DNA from: an uncultured Paracoccaceae bacterium
GTDB taxonomy: Bacteria > Pseudomonadota > Alphaproteobacteria > Rhodobacterales > Rhodobacteraceae
DNA length: 64,000 nucleotides
Reading direction: 5' to 3'
NCBI GenBank assembly: GCA_947503925.1
Contig: CANNFQ010000001.1
Span: forward strand, 868,001-932,000
Position numbers and translations under genes: made by a program. The notes below the pieces were generated by a model. That model did no database searches. It had not been told where the DNA came from and saw only the letters and a program-made list of their open reading frames with translations. Below are positions 52,872-61,119 of this stretch, one piece after another; the stretch's first letter is position 1, and every line of letters begins with the position of its first letter.

Positions 52872-55766
52872 TTATGCTGACCAGATTTTGCAAAGAGTGG
52901 CTTTCGTCTCTTGCATCTGGGTTACTGAATCGTAGCCATAGGTTTGGGCGGTATTGGTACTTTCACCCAATACGTAAGGGTCAGCCCCTTCAGGATATTT
53001 GCTGCGCAAATCCTCACCTTCAAAATGGCCGCCGAAGTGGAATGGCATGAACGCCACACCTTCGCCGACCCGCTCTGTGATCATGGCCATGACTTTGACC
53101 TTCGCACCCTCCGGGCCTTCAACCCAGACCTGCGTACCGTCCCGAATGCCAAGGTTGTTGGCGTCGCGGGTATTGATTTCCACGAACATGTCCTGCTGAA
53201 GCTCGGCCAACCAGGGGTTGGACCGGGTTTCATCACCGCCACCTTCATATTCCACCAGGCGACCGGACGTCAGGATCATTGGATAGTCTTGGCTGAAATC
53301 CTGTTTCTGGATCGACGCATACATAGTCGGCAGACGATAGAATTTCCGGTCCTCATAGGTCGGATAATCCTCCACCAGATCACGGCGGTTGGTATAAAGC
53401 GGCTCGCGGTGAACCGGCACAGGGTCTGGGAAGGTCCAGACAACCGCGCGGGCTTTGGCGTTACCAAATGGCGCACATTCATGCGCAATGGCAACACGCT
53501 GGATACCGCCCGAAAGGTCGGTTTTCCAGTTGGTCTTTGGCCCTGCAATCGCGTCGATGGTCGCCCGTTCTTCATCCGTCAGCTCATTGTCCCAACCAAG
53601 GTCCATGAGCATCTGCATGGTGAATTCAGGATAACCGTCCTGAATATCGGAATCGAGCGATGCAACACCTTCCGCCAGCAGATTGTCACCATCACGTTCC
53701 ACACCAAACCGGGCGCGGAATGTCAGACCACCTTCGGATACACGCTTGGACATGTCATAAAGGTTGGGGGTGCCGGGGTGGTTCATTTCGGCCGTGCCCC
53801 AGCTTGGCCATGGCAAACCGTAATAATCTCCATCCGCCGGGCCACCATTCGCCCGCAGTGTCGTGCGGTCAAATGTATGTTGGTTGGCCATGTGCATCTT
53901 AATCCGCTCAGGGCTCTGGCCAGTATAGCCGATAGTCCACATGCCGCGATTGAATTCGCGGGTGATGCTTTCGACATTCGGCGTTTCGGGATCTTCCATC
54001 TCGATATTGCGGAACAACCGATCGCCCCAGCCAAACTTGTTGGCCAGCTTCGCCATGATGACTTCGTCAGGCTTGGATTCGAACAGCGGTTCAACAACCC
54101 GATCACGCCACTGCAGCGACCGGTTCGATGCGGTGACAGAACCCCGTGTTTCAAACTGCGTACAAGCGGGCAGCAGATAGACACCATCGGTGCGGTCATG
54201 CAGCACGGCAGAGACAGTGGGATAAGGGTCAACCACGACCAACATATCCAACTGCTCCATCGCGGTCTTCATTTCCTTCATCCGGGTCTGCGAGTTGGGG
54301 GCGTGACCCCACAACACCATGGCGCGCACCTTGTCAGGATTGTCCATGTTTTCAGGATCTTCCAGGACACCGTCAATCCAGCGTGACACAGGAATACCGG
54401 TCAGGTTCTGAAGCGATGTGTCCTTGCCTTCGGCATCTTTCGGGCCGGGCGCGAACTGGGCTTTCAGCCAATCGCCATCCTCTTCCCAGACACGACCCCA
54501 ATGCGCCCATGCCCCTGCAGACAGGCCATAGTAACCAGGCAGCGTATGGGACAGAACACCAAGGTCCGTGGCACCCTGCACGTTGTCATGGCCGCGGAAG
54601 ATGTTAGTACCACCACCGCTGGTGCCCATATTGCCAAGGGCCAACTGCAACACACAATAGGCGCGTGTGTTGTTGTTACCATTGGTGTGCTGCGTGCCAC
54701 CCATACACCAGATCACAGTGCCGGGGCGGTTATTGACCATGGTCCGGGCCACGCGGCGCAGCTGTGAGCCGGGGGCACCTGTGACACGCTCAACCTCTTC
54801 AGGGGTCCAGCGGGCAACCTCTTCCTTGATCTGATCCATGCCCCAGACACGGGTGCGGATGAACTCCTGATCTTCCCAGCCATTTTCAAAGATGTGCCAC
54901 AAAATACCCCAAACCAGCGCCACATCGGTGCCGGGGCGGAAACGGACATATTCATCCGCATGGGCGGCTGTGCGCGTAAAGCGAGGATCGCAAACAATCA
55001 GCGGTGCGTTGTTCTGCTCTTTCGCTTTCAGCACATGCAGCAAGGACACGGGATGCGCCTCTGCCGGGTTACCGCCAATGATAAAGATCGCTTTGGAGTT
55101 ATGGATATCGTTATAGCTGTTTGTCATGGCGCCGTAGCCCCATGTATTCGCCACACCGGCCACAGTGGTCGAGTGGCAAATCCGAGCCTGGTGATCCACG
55201 TTATTGGTGCCCCAATAGGCAGCAAACTTGCGGAACAGATAGGCCTGTTCATTGTTATGTTTGGCCGAACCCAGCCAGTAAACACTATCCGGTCCGCTTT
55301 CTTCGCGGATGTTCATCATGCCGTCGCCGATTTCGTCGATGGCCTGATCCCAGGAAATGCGGACCCATTCGCCGTTTTCCTTCTTCATCGGATATTTCAG
55401 GCGACGCTCACCGTGGGCATGCTCGCGGACAGCGGCCCCTTTGGCACAATGGGCGCCCAGGTTGAACGGGCTGTCCCAACCGGGCTCCTGGCCGGTCCAG
55501 ACCCCGTTGGATACTTCGGCAACGACCGTGCAACCAACCGAACAATGGGTACAAACCGATTTAACGGTCTGCACAACTGCGGCGGCTGTCTGGGCCGAGG
55601 CGGGGGCGATGGCACCACCAGTTGCTGAAATCGCAGCCAGACCGCCAATCGCGAGACCCGATCCGCGGAGGAAGGCGCGGCGGTCAACCGATTTATCGGC
55701 AACATTTGCCAAAATCCCGGGACGGCCAGTCCGCCTTGCGGTGCCATTCGTCTTTTTCCGTAACAT
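52872..55766 (-). CDS. fdhA: Formate dehydrogenase catalytic alpha subunit (Mo/W-bisPGD)
   Basis: 964 residues of the FdnG/FdoG class, oxidising formate to CO2. Tat signal at 27-59 (DRRAFLRGSGLAIGG), so it is exported folded with its cofactor. [4Fe-4S] ligands: Cys72, Cys75, Cys79 (CTHCSVGC) and Cys107. The metal ligand is Cys197 in ARICHS, encoded TGC, so it is not a selenoenzyme; the adjacent His198 is the catalytic partner. Downstream: WCMGGTQHTNGNNNTRA and a C-terminal pterin domain from about 800 (PMILTSGRLVEYEGGGDET). The neighbouring tungstate importer suggests W as the metal, but Mo is possible. Confidence 0.96.
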   Translation of the reverse strand: MLRKKTNGTARRTGRPGILANVADKSVDRRAFLRGSGLAIGGLAAISATGGAIAPASAQTAAAVVQTVKSVCTHCSVGCTVVAEVSNGVWTGQEPGWDSPFNLGAHCAKGAAVREHAHGERRLKYPMKKENGEWVRISWDQAIDEIGDGMMNIREESGPDSVYWLGSAKHNNEQAYLFRKFAAYWGTNNVDHQARICHSTTVAGVANTWGYGAMTNSYNDIHNSKAIFIIGGNPAEAHPVSLLHVLKAKEQNNAPLIVCDPRFTRTAAHADEYVRFRPGTDVALVWGILWHIFENGWEDQEFIRTRVWGMDQIKEEVARWTPEEVERVTGAPGSQLRRVARTMVNNRPGTVIWCMGGTQHTNGNNNTRAYCVLQLALGNMGTSGGGTNIFRGHDNVQGATDLGVLSHTLPGYYGLSAGAWAHWGRVWEEDGDWLKAQFAPGPKDAEGKDTSLQNLTGIPVSRWIDGVLEDPENMDNPDKVRAMVLWGHAPNSQTRMKEMKTAMEQLDMLVVVDPYPTVSAVLHDRTDGVYLLPACTQFETRGSVTASNRSLQWRDRVVEPLFESKPDEVIMAKLANKFGWGDRLFRNIEMEDPETPNVESITREFNRGMWTIGYTGQSPERIKMHMANQHTFDRTTLRANGGPADGDYYGLPWPSWGTAEMNHPGTPNLYDMSKRVSEGGLTFRARFGVERDGDNLLAEGVASLDSDIQDGYPEFTMQMLMDLGWDNELTDEERATIDAIAGPKTNWKTDLSGGIQRVAIAHECAPFGNAKARAVVWTFPDPVPVHREPLYTNRRDLVEDYPTYEDRKFYRLPTMYASIQKQDFSQDYPMILTSGRLVEYEGGGDETRSNPWLAELQQDMFVEINTRDANNLGIRDGTQVWVEGPEGAKVKVMAMITERVGEGVAFMPFHFGGHFEGEDLRSKYPEGADPYVLGESTNTAQTYGYDSVTQMQETKATLCKIWSA

Positions 55767-55829
55767 CTTATCTTCTCCCTTGCTGCCATCCGAAAGGTGG
55801 CGAGGTGTCTTGTCTTCTTGGCGCCCTGA

Positions 55830-56015
55830 TCAGAACCGGGCGCTGTCCAGATAGGCGCGTGTATGGTCGGTATCTTGCATCTTCTCGGATGTCAGATCGA
55901 CGGGCTGTGCCTCAGCCGCAGTTGTCGTGGCCAACGCAACGGCAGCCGCCGGTGCTGTCGTTCCAGCCAGTTTCAGAAAATCACGTCTGCTGGACGCTTT
56001 CTTTTCCATTGTCAT
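55830..56015 (-). CDS. Small Tat-signal protein of the FDH operon
   Basis: 61 residues from MTMEKKASSRRDFLKLAG, with GGGGAGAC before the ATG. The twin-arginine motif (SRRDFLKLAGTTAPAAAVAL) is followed by only about 30 mature residues (PVDLTSEKMQDTDHTRAYLD). It fits the known family of short FDH-region Tat targets (TIGR02811). With no cofactor site of its own, it may be carried as a subunit or help quality control of export; the role is not known. Confidence 0.85.
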   Translation of the reverse strand: MTMEKKASSRRDFLKLAGTTAPAAAVALATTTAAEAQPVDLTSEKMQDTDHTRAYLDSARF

Positions 56016-56071
56016 GGGATGTCTCCCCTTCCCTGTTGCGGCAGGCATCCCTACCAAGTTGTCGCAGGGCG

Positions 56072-56677
56072 CTACCCTGCTGTCATTCTGAACGCCTCGC
56101 GCTCAATGTCTAAGAATGCTTTGCCAACGCTCCCCACCGAAGCATAGAAAACGGAGGTCTTGGCCGCTTCGATATCGGCAAAGCAATGTGGTGCCCACGG
56201 GGCTATGTGCTTGTTAAAGAACACTCTTTGCGCATCAAGCGCTGCAGGAGCCCGAAACCGCCCCACAATCATACCCGCCATCATTTCCATCAATGATGCG
56301 ATATTGTCCTCCGGCTCGAAAACATTTTCGGCGCGGGTCATACCTTGGGCTACCATATCAGCACGCAGTGCGGCTAGTGGTTTTTCGTTCAAAAAACCGG
56401 TGAGATAGTAGCTGGCATAAGGCAGCAACTCGCCCCTGCCCAACCCAACGAACAGCGCGTTGAATTCACTTGAGACCGCTTTCGGCTTTGAAACCTTTGC
56501 CACACGGGATAGCGCACTTATCGCATGCCCAAGCGCGGTTTCATCACCAGACAATCCAGCGCATTGATCCAGCAAAATCTGATCAGGCGGACCAGACAGG
56601 ATCAACCCTAGGAAATTATAAAGGTCAGCACGCAGACGATCCTCGGGGGAAACTGTGATATGTTCTGCTGCGGTCAC
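56072..56677 (-). CDS. TorD/DmsD-family molybdoenzyme chaperone
   Basis: 201 residues, all-helical. RADLYNFLGLILSGPPDQIL near residue 15, SEFNALFVGLGRGELLPYAS (the chaperone's conserved F-x-x-L-F-x-G block) near 85, and FEPEDNIASLMEMMAGMI near 130. TorD-like proteins bind the Tat signal and apo-enzyme and time cofactor insertion before export. It overlaps the DUF3306 gene by 4 bases and lies just before the Tat-signal genes it should serve. Confidence 0.88.
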   Translation of the reverse strand: MTAAEHITVSPEDRLRADLYNFLGLILSGPPDQILLDQCAGLSGDETALGHAISALSRVAKVSKPKAVSSEFNALFVGLGRGELLPYASYYLTGFLNEKPLAALRADMVAQGMTRAENVFEPEDNIASLMEMMAGMIVGRFRAPAALDAQRVFFNKHIAPWAPHCFADIEAAKTSVFYASVGSVGKAFLDIEREAFRMTAG

Positions 56678-57273
56678 GTCGCACCCTCTGTTTGGAAAAC
56701 CATGCGGCGCGGGCGGGCGATCACAGCCAGCTCCTCGGCATCATCAGCCGGCGGTAAATCGGCCAGCGCCTCGGTCACGGGCGGAACCGGCTCAACGATA
56801 ACCGCGGTGTCCTCAACGACAGGCGCTTCAGGCGCGGGCTCTTCTACCTCTGTCAGTTCTTCATCCAACGCCGCTTTGGCCATCGCCTCAATATGTTTCA
56901 ACATGCCCTTGCCCACCTGATAGGCGGTTTGCATGTTCTCAATCACCGTCGCACTGTCGGTGAAATCCTCGCCATAATCGACAAGCATATCGACATTCGC
57001 CAAAACCGGGTTCGAGCGCCACAGGCTCCGCAACGCCCGTCTACGGATACGGTCGGGGACAACCTGCCCCATAAAGACCTTGAAATCATCGCCCATCTTC
57101 AACGTATCGGGATCGGGCAGATCAAGCGCCTCAAGCACCTCTGCATCGCTCATCGTATCGAATTGTTGCTGCTGCGTTGCAATGGCGGCGGTCTCGGACG
57201 CCCGGACCTCCTCCTCGGCCTCGGCTTGCACGGCAGCTTTGCGCCGCGCCCAGATATCGGCCACGCCCGTCAA
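56674..57273 (-). CDS. DUF3306 protein of the FDH operon
   Basis: 199 residues, no signal peptide, acidic. The N-terminal part reads DIWARRKAAVQAEAEEEVRA. The core is DAEVLEALDLPDPDTLKMGD, followed by PDRIRRRALRSLWRSNPVLA and DYGEDFTDSA, which is the DUF3306 pattern. The C-terminal 60 residues are low-complexity Glu/Pro/Val/Ala. The gene always travels with DUF3305 near formate dehydrogenase; the biochemical role is unknown. Confidence 0.86.
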   Translation of the reverse strand: MTGVADIWARRKAAVQAEAEEEVRASETAAIATQQQQFDTMSDAEVLEALDLPDPDTLKMGDDFKVFMGQVVPDRIRRRALRSLWRSNPVLANVDMLVDYGEDFTDSATVIENMQTAYQVGKGMLKHIEAMAKAALDEELTEVEEPAPEAPVVEDTAVIVEPVPPVTEALADLPPADDAEELAVIARPRRMVFQTEGAT

Positions 57274-57863
57274 TGGATCGCCTCTTTCTTTGCGCTTGGT
57301 GCGCGGTAGACATCGGCCAACTGGCGGATACGGGCATCACCGACGCCATCTTCCTCCAGATCGACGCGTTTCTTGTCACGGCGGCGCTTGATGAACACGT
57401 CTTCTTCGTGATGCTCATCGATAAAATCACGGATCAGCGCGATCAGCCCATCAGGCATCGGGACTTTCTCTACCAATTCCTCGCCGGTATCAGCATAATC
57501 CTGTGCCTCATAGGGGGATGCGGTAGCCAGAACGATATGAAACGGATTGTCATCCAAGGCAGGGCGCATAATCACATAAATCGATGGCTCACGGGCAGCG
57601 AGACCAGATAGGTACGCGTCGGTATCGGTGCGATGCAACTCTAAATTGACGGTCGCGGCGTGGTATTCAATGGCGTCACCTTCAGTGCGCAATATCTTCC
57701 AACTCGCCTCCGGGGCACCTGGCAGCACAGCGATGGCTTTCCAGACATGCTTTACCCAACGCGTCACACCTGCTGTGCGTCTGACGACAATACCCAAGGG
57801 AAATGTCGTCGATCTCTTTGCCTTTGCGGACAATTTTCTTCGGCCCCCGTTCGCTACAGGCAT
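57270..57863 (-). CDS. DUF3305 protein, first gene of the FDH operon
   Basis: 197 residues. TTFPLGIVVRRTAGVTRWVK, then WKAIAVLPGAPEASWKIL, matches the DUF3305 signature. SIYVIMRPALDDNPFHIVLA follows. The C-terminal part (HHEEDVFIKRRRDKKRVDLE) is highly charged. It heads the minus-strand run and shares ATGA with DUF3306. No known activity; linkage suggests FDH maturation. Confidence 0.86.
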   Translation of the reverse strand: MPVANGGRRKLSAKAKRSTTFPLGIVVRRTAGVTRWVKHVWKAIAVLPGAPEASWKILRTEGDAIEYHAATVNLELHRTDTDAYLSGLAAREPSIYVIMRPALDDNPFHIVLATASPYEAQDYADTGEELVEKVPMPDGLIALIRDFIDEHHEEDVFIKRRRDKKRVDLEEDGVGDARIRQLADVYRAPSAKKEAIH

Positions 57864-57885
57864 GCTGCACCACCCCCACCCAAGT

Positions 57886-57969
57886 TAAAAGTAAAATTTT
57901 TATTAAGATGAAAATTTTGGTGCGCTAGGTTGTCGCGGCAGAATTGTTGTCGTTAACATTCCTACGACA
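57886..57969. promoter_or_regulatory. AT-rich divergent control region between the FDH operon and the 4Fe-4S gene
   Basis: The 298-base gap is the AT-richest stretch of the region near 57886-57920, with two AAAATTTT blocks 18 bases apart (57893-57900, 57911-57918). TGTCGT-N10-ACGACA (57948-57969) is a 6-bp inverted repeat. It must hold two divergent promoters. The rest of the gap (57970-58161) shows nothing I can assign. Confidence 0.5.
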
Positions 57970-58161
57970 TGAAACCTTTCAATTTCAAAAGTTTACGTAA
58001 CGGAACTACCGCAGTAGTTGAGAGTGCCAAAAACCACCTCAGTCACTACCCTGACCGGCGGCTGGTTGTATTTCGTGTTTACCTTCTCGCAGAATCGGGA
58101 CTAGCTTACGGCAACCCACAACCCGGCACCGACCGGGCCTTAGACATGGTCAGGGGCCAGA

Positions 58162-60108
58162 ATGACAAAAAAGCTGATTTTGTGCGACTGTCTGGGAAGC
58201 CAGACAATTGATGCCCCCACCATTTCTGACGCCACCGGGCTCAGCTGCTCAAAGACATACACATTCCTTTGCGGCGACGAGCTGGAGCAAGCAGCCAAGG
58301 AAATGGGTGGTGACGATGTGATGATCGCTTGCCAGCAAGAACGCCAACGTTTTGAGGATCTTGCGGAGGATATCGAAAGTGCCGTTCCGGCCTTTGTCGA
58401 CCTGCGCGACCGGGCCGGATGGGGCACGGACGCTGCCGCGCCCAAAATGGCCGCCCTCGCCGCGGAGGCGATGCTTGGCGTGCCCGCGACCAAGGCAATC
58501 GATGTCGTTTCCGAAGGGACATGCCTGATCATTGGCGATGCAGCCGCATTGCAGGCCGCCACGGATCTTTGTGACATTCTGGCGGTCACCGTCTTACTCG
58601 TCCCGGACAGCGATCTGCCATTGGATCGCCGGTTTGATTGCGTGAAAGGCCAATTACGCCGGGCCAGCGGGGCCTTGGGCAATTTCGACATCACGATCGA
58701 CCAGTTTCAAGATGCCCTGCCTGGCGGGCGCGGGGCCTTCAAGCTGACCCCGGCCAAGGATGGTGCCGTTTCCCATTGCGACATCATTCTGGATCTCTCC
58801 GGCAATACCCCCCTCTTCTCGGCCCATGAAAAGCGCGAGGGTTATCTGCGCGCCGACCCAAGCCACCCGGCGGCCATCGCCAAGGCTGTTCTGACCGCCT
58901 CGCAAATGATCGGCACGTTCGAACAGCCGCTTTACGTCCGGTTAGAACCCACCCTTTGTGCGCATAGCCGCGCCGAACAGCCTGCCTGTTCCAACTGTCT
59001 GAATGTGTGCCCAACCGGGGCAATCACCCCGGCAGGTGAACATGTGGCGATTGATCCGATGATTTGCGCAGGGTGCGGTGCCTGCTCTGCCGTCTGCCCA
59101 TCCGGGGCCATCGCCTATGACGCGCCGCCGGTCGAAACGGTGTTCCAGCGGATCAACATATTGACCAGTACCTATCGCAAGGCCGGTGGGCAGGCCCCGC
59201 GCCTGCTGGTCCATGACGATACATATGGGCAGGAACTGATCAGCCTGACGGCCCGCTTTGGCGATGGTTTGCCAGCAGATGTCATCCCGCTTCAGGTCGA
59301 TGCGCTGGCGGGTTTCGGCCATGCCGAAATCGTTGCCGCGCTGGCCTGTGGGTTTACGGATGTTACGATTTTGGCCGGCCCCAAGGCCGACCGCGATGTC
59401 ATCAACGCACAGGTTACACTTGCCACTGCGATCGGTGGCGATGGGCGGGTCAGGACCATCGCCTCACAAGACCCTGACGGACTGACCACCGCGCTACAGG
59501 ACAATCCGCAATCCACCCCCTGCCCTAACCCGATCATACCTTTGGGCAGCCGGCGGCAGATCACCCGGCTCGCAGCCAAAACGCTGCGGCCCGACACCAG
59601 CCAGCTCCCCCTGCCCGATAACGCGCCTTATGGGGCAATCGTCGTCGATGAGGACGCTTGCACGCTCTGCCTGTCTTGCGTCTCGCTCTGCCCATCCGGG
59701 GCGTTGGGCGACAATTCCGACAAGCCGCAATTGCGGTTTCAGGAAGACGCCTGCCTGCAATGCGGGCTATGCGCCAATATCTGCCCCGAACAGGCGATCA
59801 CCCTGAAACCGCAGCTTGACCTGACCGATGCAGCCCTTGGCCAGCAGGTCCTGCACGAGGAAGAACCATTTGCATGCATCGAATGCGGGTCACTTTTCGG
59901 GTCCAAATCAACGATTGCGAAAATCACCGAAAAGCTGGTCGGTAACCATGCCATGTTTGCCAACCAAAACGCGGCCAACCTGATCCAGATGTGCGAAAAC
60001 TGCCGTATTCAGGCACAATTCCATGCGACGGATAATCCGTTTCAGGGCGGTGAACGGCCGCGGACCCGCACATCGGATGACTATTTCTCAGACCGCAAAG
60101 ATCACTGA
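58162..60108 (+). CDS. Multicluster 4Fe-4S (polyferredoxin-like) protein divergent from FDH
   Basis: 648 residues, no signal. Cys8 and Cys10 near the start (LILCDCLGSQ) resemble the N-terminus of HdrA-like proteins. Four 4Fe-4S motifs come in two pairs: Cys276/279/283 with Cys266, Cys302/305/308/312, Cys500/503/506/510 and Cys531/534/537/541. A fifth site is Cys572/575 with Cys611/614. The middle region has IPLQVDALAGFGHAEIVAA, as in HdrA/FrhD-type links. It should shuttle electrons in the cytoplasm, or serve FDH assembly. The 3' end overlaps the convergent cytochrome gene by 7 bases. No flavin or FAD motif is evident. Confidence 0.85.
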   Translation: MTKKLILCDCLGSQTIDAPTISDATGLSCSKTYTFLCGDELEQAAKEMGGDDVMIACQQERQRFEDLAEDIESAVPAFVDLRDRAGWGTDAAAPKMAALAAEAMLGVPATKAIDVVSEGTCLIIGDAAALQAATDLCDILAVTVLLVPDSDLPLDRRFDCVKGQLRRASGALGNFDITIDQFQDALPGGRGAFKLTPAKDGAVSHCDIILDLSGNTPLFSAHEKREGYLRADPSHPAAIAKAVLTASQMIGTFEQPLYVRLEPTLCAHSRAEQPACSNCLNVCPTGAITPAGEHVAIDPMICAGCGACSAVCPSGAIAYDAPPVETVFQRINILTSTYRKAGGQAPRLLVHDDTYGQELISLTARFGDGLPADVIPLQVDALAGFGHAEIVAALACGFTDVTILAGPKADRDVINAQVTLATAIGGDGRVRTIASQDPDGLTTALQDNPQSTPCPNPIIPLGSRRQITRLAAKTLRPDTSQLPLPDNAPYGAIVVDEDACTLCLSCVSLCPSGALGDNSDKPQLRFQEDACLQCGLCANICPEQAITLKPQLDLTDAALGQQVLHEEEPFACIECGSLFGSKSTIAKITEKLVGNHAMFANQNAANLIQMCENCRIQAQFHATDNPFQGGERPRTRTSDDYFSDRKDH

Positions 60109-60827
60109 ATTTCGACTGGCGCGCCCAGATCGGCAGGGGCAATCGTGGCCACATATGCCACGATTGCATCAATTTCATCCAACGTCACCTCAATCGGTGA
60201 AATCGGCGAAGGCAGATTGTCGGGAAACGGGTCGGTCACATCCGCCACCTGCGTGAATGCACCATGGGGTTTGAGCAGGAAGAATGTCTGAAACCGCCCT
60301 TCCCAATCTTCAAAATTGCGCATCAGGGCGAATGACGGGGTCGATCCGATGGCGTTCATCTTGTTGCTTTCATTGACCACATGACAGCGCCCGCATTTGC
60401 CAAGGCTGGCCTGTTCGCCCAACACCACATCGCCAGTTACAGGGGTGGCAACAACCACAGCCGCCGTACCCACATCAGCCGAAAAAAACGACGCATCGTC
60501 AGCGGTAAAGCCCTCAATCGTGCGCTTGCCCACATCAGATACAAGCCAATCCAGGAACGGGGCAACATCCGGGTCTGTCGCATCTGACAGATGCCAAATC
60601 CTATCAGGATCACGAAAAACCGGCGTACCATCAGCACCCAACACAACATCACCCGCATCTGGATCAACGGTGATGCGGACCCCCGTCTTTAGCGAAAACC
60701 GGGGCAGAAGATGTTGAAGAAAACCGCTCTCGGTCAGCGCTTGCGGGGCCTGCAAGGTAAAGGCCTTGTCCTGCGCCAACACAGGTGAGGCCACCAGATA
60801 CAGACCCAAAGCCAGATTTCTTAACAT
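60102..60827 (-). CDS. Cytochrome c fused to a shortened TupA-like domain
   Basis: 241 residues, start at 60827 (MLRNLALGLYLVASPVLAQ, signal peptide). Residues 28-118 resemble the two ends of a tungstate-binding protein joined together. ALTESGFLQHLLPRFSLKTG aligns with the TupA segment at 47301, as does FLDWLVSDVGKRTIEGF with its C-terminal helix. The middle of the binding protein is missing. The C-terminal half is a cytochrome c with CGRCH at 145-149; its axial Met is not clear. Periplasmic, in the FDH island, so probably an electron carrier. The TupA relation is my reading of short matches. Confidence 0.8.
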   Translation of the reverse strand: MLRNLALGLYLVASPVLAQDKAFTLQAPQALTESGFLQHLLPRFSLKTGVRITVDPDAGDVVLGADGTPVFRDPDRIWHLSDATDPDVAPFLDWLVSDVGKRTIEGFTADDASFFSADVGTAAVVVATPVTGDVVLGEQASLGKCGRCHVVNESNKMNAIGSTPSFALMRNFEDWEGRFQTFFLLKPHGAFTQVADVTDPFPDNLPSPISPIEVTLDEIDAIVAYVATIAPADLGAPVEIQ

Positions 60828-60921
60828 TCTGCCAGCTCCCACCGCCGCCTCAGGTTGCATATCAGCCTAGGGGCGCTAGGGTCTGATCGTCAATAATTCT
60901 ATCTGCGGGGAAAGTCAGATC

Positions 60922-61113
60922 ATGAGCGACGATTTCAACATGTCGATGCGCAAATTTCTTAAACAGGTGGGGGTCACCTCACAACAGGCCATCGAAGACG
61001 CGATGCGCAATGCCGGCGACACATCTGGCAAAAGCTTCAACGTCAAAACCGTGCTGACAATCGAAGGGCTCGACCTGGAACATGTGGTCACCGGCAAGAT
61101 CGAAGGCCCATAA
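60922..61113 (+). CDS. DUF6494 protein
   Basis: 63 residues: MSDDFNMSMRKFLKQVGVTS, AMRNAGDTSGKSF, and VLTIEGLDLEHVVTG. The sequence and size fit the DUF6494 family, found upstream of Mrp/ApbC genes. No signal peptide. It forms the head of a plus-strand operon with the Mrp gene. Function unknown. Confidence 0.84.
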   Translation: MSDDFNMSMRKFLKQVGVTSQQAIEDAMRNAGDTSGKSFNVKTVLTIEGLDLEHVVTGKIEGP

Positions 61114-61119
61114 GTGAGC

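Noticed and set aside
52944..54386. Long plus-strand frame (480 codons) opposite fdhA
   Set aside because: An antisense shadow of a GC-rich gene; no motif, no ribosome site, and fdhA is certain.
55176..55178. Possible selenocysteine at the FDH metal ligand
   Set aside because: The codon in ARICHS is TGC, an ordinary Cys, and no in-frame TGA occurs in the gene.
57969..58211. 80-residue plus-strand frame in front of the 4Fe-4S gene
   Set aside because: It overlaps the start of the ferredoxin-like gene by 50 bases, uses codons unlike its neighbours, lacks a ribosome site and has no recognisable motif. More likely leader DNA.
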